From the NCBI GenBank assembly GCA_902559605.1, contig CACEIC010000003.1, positions 1 to 57,006 of the forward strand: a stretch of 57,006 nucleotides of DNA. The letters run 5' to 3'. The notes below the pieces were generated by a model. The model saw nothing but the letters and a program-made list of their open reading frames with translations. It did not search any database and was not told the origin of the DNA. This stretch comes from an uncultured Pelagibacteraceae bacterium (lineage in GTDB: Bacteria > Pseudomonadota > Alphaproteobacteria > Pelagibacterales > Pelagibacteraceae). Below are positions 16,240-27,752 of this stretch, piece by piece (within the stretch, counting starts at the first letter, position 1; each line of letters begins with the position of its first letter). The position numbers and the translations under genes were made by a program.

Positions 16240-16959
16240 ATGAAAGTAGAAATTATTAAGTGTCTGGAAGATAATTTTTCTTACATTTTAATTAATGAAG
16301 CTAATAGAAATTGTTGTGTTGTTGATCCTGGTGAAGCAGATCCAATTATAAATTATTTACAGAAAAATAAATTAAATTTAAAATATATATTAAATACACA
16401 TCATCATAATGACCATGTTGGTGGGAATGAAGAATTAAAAAAAAAATTTAATGCAGATGTAATAGGTTATATTGGAGATAAAAAAAGAATACCTCAAATT
16501 GATATTTGCTTAAGTGATGGTGAAATTTGGAAAGAAGATATTTTTGAAGCAAAAATATATCATGTCCCTGGCCATACAATAGGTCATATCTGTTTTCATT
16601 TTTTTAAAAATAAGTTAATTTTTACAGGAGATACTTTATTCTCTATGGGATGTGGAAGAATTTTTGAAGGGAGTTATGAGCAAATGTACAACTCACTACA
16701 AGTTTTAAAAAATTTAGATAAAGATACAAAAATTTATTGTGGACATGAATATACTTTAAAGAATTCTGAATTTTGTTTAGCACAAGATTCCAATAACAAT
16801 GAATTACTAAAAAAAATTAAAGAAATTAAAGAAAAAATTAAACAAGGTAAAACTAGTATGCCATCAACGATTGGTGAGGAACTTAATTGTAACATTTTTC
16901 TTAAGTCAAACGATCTAGAAAATTTCAAAAAATTGAGGGATTTAAAGGATAATTTCTAA
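16240..16959 (+). CDS. gloB: Hydroxyacylglutathione hydrolase (glyoxalase II)
   Basis: 239 residues, metallo-beta-lactamase fold. The two-metal motif THHHNDH is at 53-59, then VPGHTIGHICFH, FTGDTLFSMGCGRIFEGS and YCGHEYTLKN. It hydrolyses S-lactoylglutathione to lactate and glutathione, the second step of methylglyoxal detoxification. It abuts metW with no gap, so it is probably cotranscribed from the metX promoter. An in-frame A10 run lies at about 16437-16446. The length is close to the usual 240-255 residues. Confidence 0.94.
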   Translation: MKVEIIKCLEDNFSYILINEANRNCCVVDPGEADPIINYLQKNKLNLKYILNTHHHNDHVGGNEELKKKFNADVIGYIGDKKRIPQIDICLSDGEIWKEDIFEAKIYHVPGHTIGHICFHFFKNKLIFTGDTLFSMGCGRIFEGSYEQMYNSLQVLKNLDKDTKIYCGHEYTLKNSEFCLAQDSNNNELLKKIKEIKEKIKQGKTSMPSTIGEELNCNIFLKSNDLENFKKLRDLKDNF

Positions 16960-16963
16960 GTTA

Positions 16964-17019
16964 TTAACCTTGACTATGATGCAACCCAGACTATATTGCT
17001 GACTATAAAAATTAAGGTT
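16964..17019 (+). promoter_or_regulatory. Promoter of rplU-rpmA within an inverted repeat
   Basis: TTGACT (16970-16975) and TATATT (16992-16997) are spaced by 16 bases, giving a start near 17004. An inverted repeat TTAACCTT (16964-16971) / AAGGTTAA (17012-17019) brackets the promoter, and its right arm ends four bases before the rplU ATG. It could be an operator or chance symmetry; no known motif is recognised. Confidence 0.4.
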
Positions 17020-17023
17020 AACT

Positions 17024-17425
17024 ATGTCATTCGCGGTAATTCAAACAGGTGGTAAACAGTATAAAGTGAAAGCTGGAGAGATTCTCAAAGTTGAAAAGCT
17101 CGAAGATTCAAAAGAAAATTCAAAAATAGAGTTTAATGAAATACTAGCTTACGGAGATGATAAAAATTTAGAATTAGGGGAGCCAACTATTAGTGGAGCT
17201 AAAGTTGAAGCTGAATTAATAAAAAATGGAAAAAATAGAACAGTTCTTATTTTTAAAAAAAGAAGAAGACAAAATTCGCGAAGAAAAAATGGTCATAGAC
17301 AAAAATTCACAATGGTAAGAATAAGTAAGATCTATTCAAAAGATGGTAAAGTAATTTCTGAAGCAGAAAAAAGAAAAGAAATACCATCAAAAAAAACACT
17401 TGAAACTAAGGAAGCAGCTAAATAA
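17024..17425 (+). CDS. rplU: 50S ribosomal protein L21
   Basis: 133 residues starting MSFAVIQTGGKQYKVKAGE, the standard L21 opening, and continuing through KKRRRQNSRRKNGHRQKFTMVRI. The typical protein is about 103 residues; here about 30 extra Lys/Glu-rich residues follow the core, ending LETKEAAK. It is followed by rpmA after 10 bases, the near-universal L21-L27 pair. It binds 23S rRNA in the large subunit. Confidence 0.97.
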   Translation: MSFAVIQTGGKQYKVKAGEILKVEKLEDSKENSKIEFNEILAYGDDKNLELGEPTISGAKVEAELIKNGKNRTVLIFKKRRRQNSRRKNGHRQKFTMVRISKIYSKDGKVISEAEKRKEIPSKKTLETKEAAK

Positions 17426-17435
17426 AAAGTAATTT

Positions 17436-17690
17436 ATGGCAACGAAAAAAGCAGGTGGATCGTCGAGAAACGGAAGAGATAGTGCAGGTCGTAGACTGGG
17501 TGTAAAAAAATATGGTGGCGAGATGGTTGTGCCTGGCAACATTATTGTAAGACAAAGGGGAACTAAAATATTTCCTGGAGAAAACGTTGGCATGGGTAAA
17601 GACCATTCGATTTTTTCAGTTGTTAAAGGTAAAGTAGAGTTTAAAAAATCAAAATCTGATAGAACTTACGTTTCTGTAAAGCCCAATTAA
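17436..17690 (+). CDS. rpmA: 50S ribosomal protein L27
   Basis: 84 residues, [20 protein letters not shown], followed by LGVKKYGGE and IIVRQRGTK, matching L27 over its full length. The N-terminal tail of L27 reaches the peptidyl-transferase centre. It starts with MATKKAGGS and has no cleavable N-terminal extension of the Firmicutes type. obgE follows after 27 bases, as in most proteobacteria. Confidence 0.97.
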   Translation: MATKKAGGSSRNGRDSAGRRLGVKKYGGEMVVPGNIIVRQRGTKIFPGENVGMGKDHSIFSVVKGKVEFKKSKSDRTYVSVKPN

Positions 17691-17717
17691 TAAATACAAC
17701 ACTCACATAGTTGTTAT

Positions 17718-18701
17718 ATGAAATTTCTAGATCAAGTTAAGATATATGTAAAAGCTGGCAACGGAGGGTCAGGATCTCCAAGTTTTCGTAGGGAAAAATT
17801 TGTAGAGTTTGGTGGCCCTGATGGCGGCGATGGAGGGAAAGGAGGATCTGTAATTCTTATAAGTGAAAGAAATCTTAATACTTTGATTGATTACAGGTAT
17901 CAACAACACTTCAAAGCTGAAAGAGGAAAGGATGGCAGCGGAAAAAACAAAACTGGGAAAGGTGGTGAAGATTTATATTTAAAAGTACCTTTAGGAACAC
18001 AAGTATTTGAAGAAGATAATAAAACACTTATTTATGATTTTAAAAGTCAGAAAGAGGAATTTTTAGTAGCAAGCGGAGGTAAAGGAGGATTTGGAAATAC
18101 AAGGTTTAAGTCCTCAACCAATAGAGCTCCAAAGAAATTTACAAAAGGGGGTCAAGGAGAGGAATTTTGGATTTGGCTTCAACTAAAAACAATTGCTGAT
18201 ATTGGTATTATAGGATTGCCAAATGCTGGGAAATCCAGCTTGCTTGCATCAATGACGAGTGCAAATCCAAAAATAGCAAACTATAAATTTACTACAATTA
18301 ATCCAAATCTTGGGGTTGCTAGTTATGATGACAAAGAAGTTACTTTAGCAGATATACCGGGCTTAATTGAGGGTGCTCATACCGGAACTGGTCTTGGGAT
18401 AAAATTTTTAAAACATATAGAAAGGTGCAAAACTTTGCTACATTTAATAGATATAACTGAAGATAATTTATTTATTTCTTACAACCAAGTCAGAAAAGAA
18501 TTATCAAAATACAGTAAAGATTTAGTTAAAAAAAAAGAAATAGTAGTTTTAAATAAAACTGACTTAATAGATGAAGAGGAAAAAAAAGAGAAGATAAAAA
18601 AACTCAAGAATAAATTAAAAAAAAATATCTTTTTCATGTCAACAATGGATAAAAAATCAGTATCAGATATAAAGTCAAAGTTGGTAAACTATGTATCTTA
18701 A
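17718..18701 (+). CDS. obgE: Obg-family GTPase, ribosome assembly
   Basis: 327 residues. The N-terminal Obg fold is Gly-rich (GGPDGGDGGKGGSV, 32-45). The G domain has the P-loop GLPNAGKSS (166-174), DIPGLIEGAHTGTGLG with the switch II G3, and NKTD (G4). Obg binds the 50S subunit during late assembly and links growth to nucleotide state. It ends soon after the G domain, lacking the C-terminal OCT extension of some bacteria, as is usual in proteobacteria. It overlaps proB by 11 bases. Confidence 0.96.
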   Translation: MKFLDQVKIYVKAGNGGSGSPSFRREKFVEFGGPDGGDGGKGGSVILISERNLNTLIDYRYQQHFKAERGKDGSGKNKTGKGGEDLYLKVPLGTQVFEEDNKTLIYDFKSQKEEFLVASGGKGGFGNTRFKSSTNRAPKKFTKGGQGEEFWIWLQLKTIADIGIIGLPNAGKSSLLASMTSANPKIANYKFTTINPNLGVASYDDKEVTLADIPGLIEGAHTGTGLGIKFLKHIERCKTLLHLIDITEDNLFISYNQVRKELSKYSKDLVKKKEIVVLNKTDLIDEEEKKEKIKKLKNKLKKNIFFMSTMDKKSVSDIKSKLVNYVS

Positions 18702-19797
18702 GGACTCCAAAACTGTAGTAATAAAAATAGGTTCATCTTTATTAATAAATGACAATAAAATTATTAGAGAAAAATGGCTTTTGGAATTTGCTAAAGATAT
18801 TAAAGAGTTACAAAAACTTAAAAAGAACATTGTTATAGTAAGTTCTGGAGCAATTGCTTTAGGGTGTAAAAAATTACAATTAAATAAAAAAACTTTAAAG
18901 CTTGATAAAAGCCAAGCTGTTGCATCAATTGGACAAATAGAATTAATGAATCTTTTTAAAAAGACATTTAGCTCAAATAAAATAAATATTTCTCAAATTC
19001 TAATTACTTTGGAAGATACTGAACAAAGAAGAAGAGCTATAAATGCTAAAAGAACTTTCGAAAACTTATTTGAGCTTAATTTTGTACCTGTTGTTAATGA
19101 AAATGATAGTATTGCAACTTCTGAAATTAAATACGGAGATAATGACCGATTGGCATCAAGAGTTGCACAAATATCAGGTGCAGATTGCTTAATATTATTG
19201 TCTGATGTTGATGGATTGTATTCTAAAAACCCAAAAATTCACAAAAATGCTAAATTGATTAAAGAAATAAAAAATATTGATTCTAAAATTGAAAATTTTT
19301 CAAGTAAAAGCACAAGTGAGTATGGTACTGGTGGAATGAAAACGAAAATTGATGCTGCAAAAGTATGTCAAGTCTCGGGTTGCTATATGGCTATTGCAAA
19401 TGGTTTAATTAAAAGACCAATTAAAAATATACTGGAACATAATTCTGGGACATGGTTTTTGCCAAAAGTATCTAAATTAGATGCAAGAAAAAAATGGATA
19501 ATTAGCTCTATATCTCCAAAAGGAGAGATTATTATAGATGATGGTGCTTTAAATGCTTTAAAAAATGGAAAAAGTTTATTAGCTGCAGGTATTAGAAAAG
19601 TTTCAGGAAAATTTTTTAAAGGTGATCATGTTAGAATTTTGGATAAAAATAACAATGAATTTGCTAGAGGGTTGAGCAGTTTTACATCCGATGAGATATC
19701 CAAAATAAAAGGGGAACATTCTAACAAAATTAGTAATCTTTTAGGCTATGTTACAAAGTCTGAAGTTATACATAAAGATGATATGGTTAAAATTTAA
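18691..19797 (+). CDS. proB: Glutamate 5-kinase
   Basis: 368 residues. The amino-acid kinase domain has VVIKIGSSLL near the N-terminus, IVSSGAIALG, VNENDSIAT and GADCLILLSDVDGLY, plus TGGMKTKIDAAK. A C-terminal PUA domain (from about 275) includes GEIIIDDGALNAL. It phosphorylates glutamate in the first step of proline synthesis and is normally feedback-inhibited by proline. It overlaps proA by one base. The order obgE-proB-proA-nadD is the alphaproteobacterial standard. Confidence 0.96.
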   Translation: MYLKDSKTVVIKIGSSLLINDNKIIREKWLLEFAKDIKELQKLKKNIVIVSSGAIALGCKKLQLNKKTLKLDKSQAVASIGQIELMNLFKKTFSSNKINISQILITLEDTEQRRRAINAKRTFENLFELNFVPVVNENDSIATSEIKYGDNDRLASRVAQISGADCLILLSDVDGLYSKNPKIHKNAKLIKEIKNIDSKIENFSSKSTSEYGTGGMKTKIDAAKVCQVSGCYMAIANGLIKRPIKNILEHNSGTWFLPKVSKLDARKKWIISSISPKGEIIIDDGALNALKNGKSLLAAGIRKVSGKFFKGDHVRILDKNNNEFARGLSSFTSDEISKIKGEHSNKISNLLGYVTKSEVIHKDDMVKI

Positions 19798-21044
19798 TGA
19801 GTAAACTACTTAAAAAAATTGGATTAAATTCTAGAAAAGCTTTGAATTCAAGTATTAGTCCAAAAAAAAAAAATAAAGTTTTAAAAGATTTTGTAAAATT
19901 AATTGAGATTAATAAGAATAAGATTATTAGTGAAAATAATAAAGATATTTTTTATGCAAGAGGAAAAAAATTAAAAGAAAACTTAATTCAAAGACTCGCT
20001 CTTAATAATAATAAATTAAAAAGTATAATTGACTCTATTAAAACTATTACTTCTTTTAAAGATCCAGTTAATCAAGTAACTTCCAAATGGAAAAGGCCAA
20101 ATGGACTTGAAATTAGAAGAGTTACAATACCAATAGGAGTTATAGGTGTAATATTTGAGAGTAGACCCAATGTTACTTCGGATGTATCAGCACTATGTTT
20201 TAAATCTGGAAATGCTGTTATATTAAGAGGTGGTTCCGAAGCCTACAATAGTAATAAAATTTTAGTAAATTTATTTAGGAAAGCTCTAAAAAAAAATAAA
20301 GTAAACGAAAATTACGTCCAGTTTATAAACAATAAAAGCAGAAAACTCGTAGATTATTTATTATCAAAAATGGAAAACTCCATTGATGTTGTAATACCAC
20401 GAGGCGGAAAAAATTTAGTAAAAAAAGTTAAACAACTTTCAAAGGTTCCAGTTATTGGTCATTTGGAAGGAATTTGTCATACATATATTGATAAAGAGGC
20501 AGACGATAATATGGCAAACAAAATAGTATTAAATGCTAAGTTGAGAAATACTAGTATATGTGGTGCAACTGAAACTCTCTTAATACATAAAAGTAAATCA
20601 AAATCAGTAAATTTAATTTTAAATTCACTAGCTGAAAGTGGTTGCAAAATTTTAGCTGATAGAAAAATAAGTAAATTATTTAAAGGCAAAACATATCCTG
20701 CAAATAATAATACTTGGTCAAAAGAACATCTTTCAACGATTATTTCGGTTAAATTAGTGAATGATGTCAAAGAAGCAGTTGCCCATATCAATAAATATGG
20801 AACTATGCATACAGATGCAATAGTAACCAAAAACAAAAATACAGCAAAATTCTTTATTAAGAATGTAAAAAGCTCAATCGCTATTCAAAATTCATCAACA
20901 CAATTTGCTGATGGAGGAGAATTTGGTTTTGGTGGAGAGGTTGGAATTTCAACAAACACCTTGCCACCAAGAGGTCCTGTCGGTCTAAATCAGTTAGTAA
21001 GTTATAAATATGAAGTTTATGGTTCAGGGCAAATTAGAAAATAA
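19797..21044 (+). CDS. proA: Gamma-glutamyl phosphate reductase
   Basis: 415 residues, aldehyde-dehydrogenase fold. PIGVIGVIFESRPNVTSD (112-129) and LRGGSEA precede catalytic Cys255 in NTSICGATETLL; FGFGGEVGISTNTLPPRGPVGL lies near the end. It reduces glutamyl phosphate to glutamate semialdehyde for proline. The gene contains a run of twelve A (19862-19873) that stays in frame (SPKKKNKV), a useful internal control for the broken runs in aguB and tyrA. It overlaps nadD by 35 bases. Confidence 0.96.
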   Translation: MSKLLKKIGLNSRKALNSSISPKKKNKVLKDFVKLIEINKNKIISENNKDIFYARGKKLKENLIQRLALNNNKLKSIIDSIKTITSFKDPVNQVTSKWKRPNGLEIRRVTIPIGVIGVIFESRPNVTSDVSALCFKSGNAVILRGGSEAYNSNKILVNLFRKALKKNKVNENYVQFINNKSRKLVDYLLSKMENSIDVVIPRGGKNLVKKVKQLSKVPVIGHLEGICHTYIDKEADDNMANKIVLNAKLRNTSICGATETLLIHKSKSKSVNLILNSLAESGCKILADRKISKLFKGKTYPANNNTWSKEHLSTIISVKLVNDVKEAVAHINKYGTMHTDAIVTKNKNTAKFFIKNVKSSIAIQNSSTQFADGGEFGFGGEVGISTNTLPPRGPVGLNQLVSYKYEVYGSGQIRK

Positions 21045-21552
21045 AAAGATTGGTATACTCGGTGGATCGTTTGATCCAGCACATGTTGGTCATGTAAGAA
21101 TTTCTAAATTAGCAAAAAAAAATTATAATTTGAGCCAAGTTATATGGGCTATAACAAAACAAAATCCATTAAAAAAAAATAATCCAAATGATCTATATAA
21201 AAGAACAGCTTATGCAAAAAAAATTAATAAAAATAATAAATTTATAAAAGTTAAATGTTTTGAAGAAATAATAAAATCTAATCGTACAGTAGATTTAATT
21301 AAATATTTAAAAAAAAAATTTAAACATTCAGAAATATTTTTTTTAATGGGGGCAGATAACCTAATAAATTTTCATAAATGGAAAGGGTACAATTCAATAA
21401 CTAAAATGTGCAAAATATTAGTATTTGATCGAAATGGATACAAATCAAAGGCTTTTAGATCTAAATCATTTAAGAAATATAATAAAAAAGCAGTTGAATT
21501 TATAAAGTTTAATAAAGTCAATATTTCATCTTCTCAATTAAGAAAAATTTGA
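21010..21552 (+). CDS. nadD: Nicotinate-nucleotide adenylyltransferase
   Basis: 180 residues. GGSFDPAHVGH (18-28) is the nucleotidyl-transferase HxGH signature; GADNLINFHKW and the C-terminal ISSSQLRK match the ISSTxIR-like motif. It makes deamido-NAD+ from nicotinate mononucleotide and ATP. The ATG at 21010 gives a 12-residue lead-in before KIGILGG; the ATG at 21019 is also possible. Either start lies inside proA. An in-frame A10 run lies at about 21309-21318. Confidence 0.93.
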   Translation: MKFMVQGKLENKKIGILGGSFDPAHVGHVRISKLAKKNYNLSQVIWAITKQNPLKKNNPNDLYKRTAYAKKINKNNKFIKVKCFEEIIKSNRTVDLIKYLKKKFKHSEIFFLMGADNLINFHKWKGYNSITKMCKILVFDRNGYKSKAFRSKSFKKYNKKAVEFIKFNKVNISSSQLRKI

Positions 21553-21569
21553 TAATCTTAATTTAATTA

Positions 21570-21920
21570 ATGGAAAAAATATCAGCTCTTAAAGATGAAA
21601 TAATCAGAACGCTTGATATTAATAAGGCCTTAGACATAGTTTCAATAGATCTCGAAGGAAAGTCATCAGTTGCGGACTTCATGATTATAGCTAGTGGTAC
21701 ATCATCAAGACATATTCAAGCTTTATCCGAACAAGTTTTTGAAAAATTAAAAATTAATGGTGTGAACAATTGTAAAATTGAAGGAAAGGATAGCAATGAT
21801 TGGAAGCTTGTAGATGGAATAGACTTAGTTGTTCATATTTTCAATCCTGAAAAAAGAAAATTTTACGAATTAGAAAAAATGTGGTCAGAATTAATTCCTA
21901 AAGAAAAACTGATCATATGA
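21570..21920 (+). CDS. rsfS: Ribosomal silencing factor RsfS
   Basis: 116 residues, with VSIDLEGKSSVADFMIIASG, SSRHIQALSEQV and DWKLVDGIDLVVHIF, full-length RsfS/YbeB. It binds L14 and prevents subunit joining under starvation. It overlaps ctpA by four bases (ATGA). In most alphaproteobacteria rlmH follows rsfS; it is absent here. Confidence 0.95.
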   Translation: MEKISALKDEIIRTLDINKALDIVSIDLEGKSSVADFMIIASGTSSRHIQALSEQVFEKLKINGVNNCKIEGKDSNDWKLVDGIDLVVHIFNPEKRKFYELEKMWSELIPKEKLII

Positions 21921-23050
21921 AAAAAATATACCTTATAGCTTCATTATTTTTTTTCTTATTTACAAATCCAATTTTGAGTAATGAAAACGATATTTACAAA
22001 AAAATTGATTTATTCAGCGAAGTCTTAGATAAAATTAATAAAGAATATGTTGATGAAGTAAACCAGAGTGAAGCAATGGATGCTGCTATAAACGGCGTTT
22101 TGCAATCTTTGGATCCTTATTCAGCATATATGTCTCCGGACTCGTTTAAAAATATGCAAACTGAGACTAGCGGAGAATTTGGAGGATTGGGCATTGAAGT
22201 CAGTATGGAGGCTGGTGTCGTAAAAGTAATTTCTCCAATTGATAACTCGCCAGCTGAGGAGGTTGGTGTCAAAGCCGGAGATTACATCGTTAAAATTAAT
22301 GATGTTCAAGTTCAAGGAAAAACTCTTTCTGAAGCTGTAGAATTAATGAGAGGTCCTGTTGGATCTGATATAGAAATTACTGTTAGAAGAAGGGGAGAAA
22401 GAAAAGCACTTATATTTACAATTACAAGAGAAATTATACAAGTTGCATCTGTAAAGTCAGAAATTAAAGATGATCAAACAGCTTATATAAGATTAACATC
22501 ATTCAATGAGAATAGCAGTAAACAAATAAAAAATAAAATCAAAGAATTTAAAAAAAATAAGAAAATTAAAAATTACATATTAGATTTAAGAAACAATCCT
22601 GGTGGATTGTTATCTCAAGCAATAAAAATTTCAGATTATTTTTTAGAAAATGGAGAAATAGTTTCTACAAAAAGTAAAAGGAAGTATGAAAACAGAAAAT
22701 GGTTTGCAAAAAAAGGAGATATTATTGATGGAGAAACGATGGTTATTTTGATTAACTATGGGTCTGCATCAGCATCTGAAATTGTTGCAGGAGCACTACA
22801 AGATCACAAAAGAGCGATATTAGTAGGAGAGAGTACATATGGAAAAGGGTCAGTCCAATCAATTATTCCTTTAGAAAATGAAGGTGCCATAAGACTTACT
22901 GTTTCTAAATACTATCTCCCATCGGGTAAATCGATTTCAAGAGTAGGTGTAAATCCAGATATAGTTATTGCTGAAGGTTCAGATGAATTTAGAATAAATA
23001 CAGATACTGATAACCAGTTAGAATTTGCTCTTAAATTATTAAATGGTTAA
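21917..23050 (+). CDS. ctpA: Carboxy-terminal processing protease, S41 family
   Basis: 377 residues. A signal peptide or membrane anchor (MKKIYLIASLFFFLFTNPI) directs it to the periplasm. A PDZ domain (about 85-165, GLGIEVS through IKINDVQVQG) is followed by the S41 protease core, with YILDLRNNPGG, Ser285 in SASASEI and Lys310 in STYGKG as the predicted Ser/Lys dyad, 25 residues apart as in known CtpA enzymes. It trims C-termini of periplasmic proteins. It sits between rsfS and rppH. Many relatives have an envC-like M23 peptidase gene before it; none is present here. Confidence 0.95.
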   Translation: MKKIYLIASLFFFLFTNPILSNENDIYKKIDLFSEVLDKINKEYVDEVNQSEAMDAAINGVLQSLDPYSAYMSPDSFKNMQTETSGEFGGLGIEVSMEAGVVKVISPIDNSPAEEVGVKAGDYIVKINDVQVQGKTLSEAVELMRGPVGSDIEITVRRRGERKALIFTITREIIQVASVKSEIKDDQTAYIRLTSFNENSSKQIKNKIKEFKKNKKIKNYILDLRNNPGGLLSQAIKISDYFLENGEIVSTKSKRKYENRKWFAKKGDIIDGETMVILINYGSASASEIVAGALQDHKRAILVGESTYGKGSVQSIIPLENEGAIRLTVSKYYLPSGKSISRVGVNPDIVIAEGSDEFRINTDTDNQLEFALKLLNG

Positions 23051-23052
23051 GA

Positions 23053-23529
23053 ATGAAAGAAAAATATCAAAAACTTCCATTAAGAAATGGTGTTGGTATC
23101 GCAGTCCTAAATAAAGAAAATAAGATATTTGTTGCAAAAAGAATTGATAATCCTGCTGATTTTTGGCAGATGCCTCAGGGCGGTATTGATGAAGGTGAAA
23201 ATTATTTTGATGCAGCGTTGAGGGAACTTAAAGAAGAAACAAGTATAAAGTCAGTAGAACTAGTTAAAGAAATAAGTAAATACACAACTTACGATCTTCC
23301 TGATCGCCTTTTAGGAATTATTTGGAAAGGAAAATATAAAGGCCAAAAGCAAAAGTGGTTTATTGTAAAGTTTAATGGAGAGGAAAATGAGATTAACATT
23401 AAAACTAAACATCCTGAATTTTTAGATTGGAAATGGATAGATATTAAAGATTTAACAACTAAAGTTGTAGATTTTAAACTTCATGTTTACCAAGAAATTC
23501 AAAAAGAACTAGAAAAAGTAGTTAATTAA
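23053..23529 (+). CDS. rppH: RNA pyrophosphohydrolase (Nudix)
   Basis: 158 residues. The Nudix box runs from Gly43 to Glu62 (G-x5-E-x7-RELKEE). It starts YQKLPLRNGVGIAVLN and has FWQMPQGGIDEGE and WFIVKF, as in RppH. The enzyme removes pyrophosphate from mRNA 5' ends and so triggers decay; dinucleoside polyphosphates are a possible alternative substrate. It starts two bases after the ctpA stop, and its last 8 bases overlap the convergent atpC end. Confidence 0.93.
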   Translation: MKEKYQKLPLRNGVGIAVLNKENKIFVAKRIDNPADFWQMPQGGIDEGENYFDAALRELKEETSIKSVELVKEISKYTTYDLPDRLLGIIWKGKYKGQKQKWFIVKFNGEENEINIKTKHPEFLDWKWIDIKDLTTKVVDFKLHVYQEIQKELEKVVN

Positions 23530-23919
23530 TACTTATAAATTTTAGAACTTCGACTTTGTGGTTTAAAAGAAATCTTTTTTGATCATCAATATTATCTTTT
23601 GATAATTCTGCTTCAGCACTGCTTATCGACTCAGATACAAAATTTTTATCAGTATCTTTTAAATCAAAAATTGAACTAGTTAAAACAGATAATGTATTGT
23701 CTTTAAATTCGACAATACCATCTTCAACATAGAAACTTTGTTCCTCAGACTCAGAGAATACTCTAATTATACCTGGTTTTAAAAAAGAGATAATTGGAAT
23801 ATGATCTTTAAGAATACCAATCTCTCCTTCTACAGCAGGTATTACAACCTCAAATACATTGTCTTTAGAAAGAAAAGATTGTTCTGGATTAACAATATCT
23901 ATATTAAAGAGATTACTCA

Positions 23920-23920
<1 letters not shown>
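23522..23920 (-). CDS. atpC: ATP synthase F1 subunit epsilon
   Basis: 132 residues. FNIDIVNPEQSFLSKDNVFEVVIPAVEGEIGILKDH and ISFLKPGIIRV match the beta-sandwich, followed by a helical C-terminal hairpin. Epsilon couples rotor and catalytic head and can inhibit hydrolysis. It is the last gene of atpHAGDC, separated from atpD by an overlapping stop-start, and converges with rppH. Confidence 0.94.
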
Positions 23921-26225
<2,305 letters not shown>

Positions 26226-26231
26226 TTATGA

Positions 26232-27752
26232 TTATTTAATTCCTTTAATTAATTCTACTAATTGTTTTTCAATGTCTTCCTCAATCTTCCCAGTTTTGGC
26301 AATAGACTCCATAATCTCAGGCTTATCAGATTTACACTTTTGTAGAACTTTATTTTCAAAGTCTGCTACATCTTTAAGTTCAATATCATCCAAATAACCT
26401 TTTACGCCACAGAAAATTGATATAACTTGTTCTGCAACTGTCATGGGAGAATACTGTCCTTGTTTTAAAAGTTCAGTTAACTTCGAACCTCTATTTAAAA
26501 GTTTTTGTGTGGATGCATCTAAATCAGATCCAAATTGAGCAAAAGCTGCCATTTCTCTGTATTGAGCTAACTCTAATTTAATTGATCCAGCCACAGATTT
26601 CATAGCTTTAGTTTGTGCAGCTGATCCAACTCTAGATACGGATAATCCAACGTTTACTGCTGGTCTAATTCCTTGATTGAATAGTTCAGTTTCTAAAAAT
26701 ATTTGCCCATCTGTAATAGATATTACATTTGTTGGAATGTATGCAGAGACATCGCCTGCTTGTGTTTCAATAATTGGTAGCGCAGTTAAAGAACCTCCGC
26801 CATTTTCATCACTTAATTTAGCAGCTCTTTCTAATAATCTACTATGTAAATAAAACACATCTCCTGGGTATGCTTCACGCCCCGGTGGTCTTCTTAATAA
26901 TAATGACATTTGTCTATATGCGACTGCTTGCTTAGATAAATCATCGTAAATAATTAAAGCATGCATTCCATTATCTCTAAAATATTCTCCCATAGTACAT
27001 CCTGTGTAAGGAGCTAAAAACTGAAGAGGCGCAGAGTCTGAAGCTGTTGCGGAAACTATAGTCGTATATTCCATTGCGCCAGCGTCCTCTAAAGTTTTTA
27101 CAATCTGAGCAACAGTTGATCTTTTTTGTCCAATTGCAACATATATACAATAAAGTTTTTTACTTTCGTCGTCTGATTCATTAATTTTCTTTTGATTGAT
27201 AATTGTATCGATAGCTACTGCGGTTTTACCAGTTTGACGATCTCCAATTATAAGTTCTCTTTGCCCTCTTCCAACAGGAATTAAGCTATCAATTGCTTTT
27301 AAACCTGTTTGCATTGGTTCTCCAACTGATTGTCGTGGAATAATTCCTGGAGCTTTAACTTCAACTCTTTTTCTTTCTAAACTTTTATCTAAAGCTCCTT
27401 TTCCATCAATTGGATTTCCTAATCCATCAACAACTCTTCCTAAAAGTTGTTTTCCAACTGGTACATCAACAATCGCACCAGTTCTTTTTACAGTATCACC
27501 CTCTTTAATTTCTCTATCATCGCCAAATATAACAACACCAACGTTGTCACTCTCTAAGTTTAATGCCATTCCTTTAGAGCCATCAGAAAACTCAACCATT
27601 TCTCCTGCTTGAACATTATCCAAGCCATAAATTCTTGCAATTCCATCTCCAACAGATAGTACTTGTCCGACCTCTGAAACCTCAGCTCTATCGCCAAGTT
27701 TTTTTATCTGTTCTTTTAATATTTTTGTTACTTCTGAAGGATTTATTTCCAT
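26232..27752 (-). CDS. atpA: ATP synthase F1 subunit alpha
   Basis: 506 residues. The non-catalytic nucleotide site has the P-loop GDRQTGKT (170-177). [33 protein letters not shown] and [13 protein letters not shown] are hallmark segments. It abuts atpH with no gap, so the subunits are made from one message. Divergence from other bacteria is minimal. Confidence 0.98.
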   Translation of the reverse strand: MEINPSEVTKILKEQIKKLGDRAEVSEVGQVLSVGDGIARIYGLDNVQAGEMVEFSDGSKGMALNLESDNVGVVIFGDDREIKEGDTVKRTGAIVDVPVGKQLLGRVVDGLGNPIDGKGALDKSLERKRVEVKAPGIIPRQSVGEPMQTGLKAIDSLIPVGRGQRELIIGDRQTGKTAVAIDTIINQKKINESDDESKKLYCIYVAIGQKRSTVAQIVKTLEDAGAMEYTTIVSATASDSAPLQFLAPYTGCTMGEYFRDNGMHALIIYDDLSKQAVAYRQMSLLLRRPPGREAYPGDVFYLHSRLLERAAKLSDENGGGSLTALPIIETQAGDVSAYIPTNVISITDGQIFLETELFNQGIRPAVNVGLSVSRVGSAAQTKAMKSVAGSIKLELAQYREMAAFAQFGSDLDASTQKLLNRGSKLTELLKQGQYSPMTVAEQVISIFCGVKGYLDDIELKDVADFENKVLQKCKSDKPEIMESIAKTGKIEEDIEKQLVELIKGIK

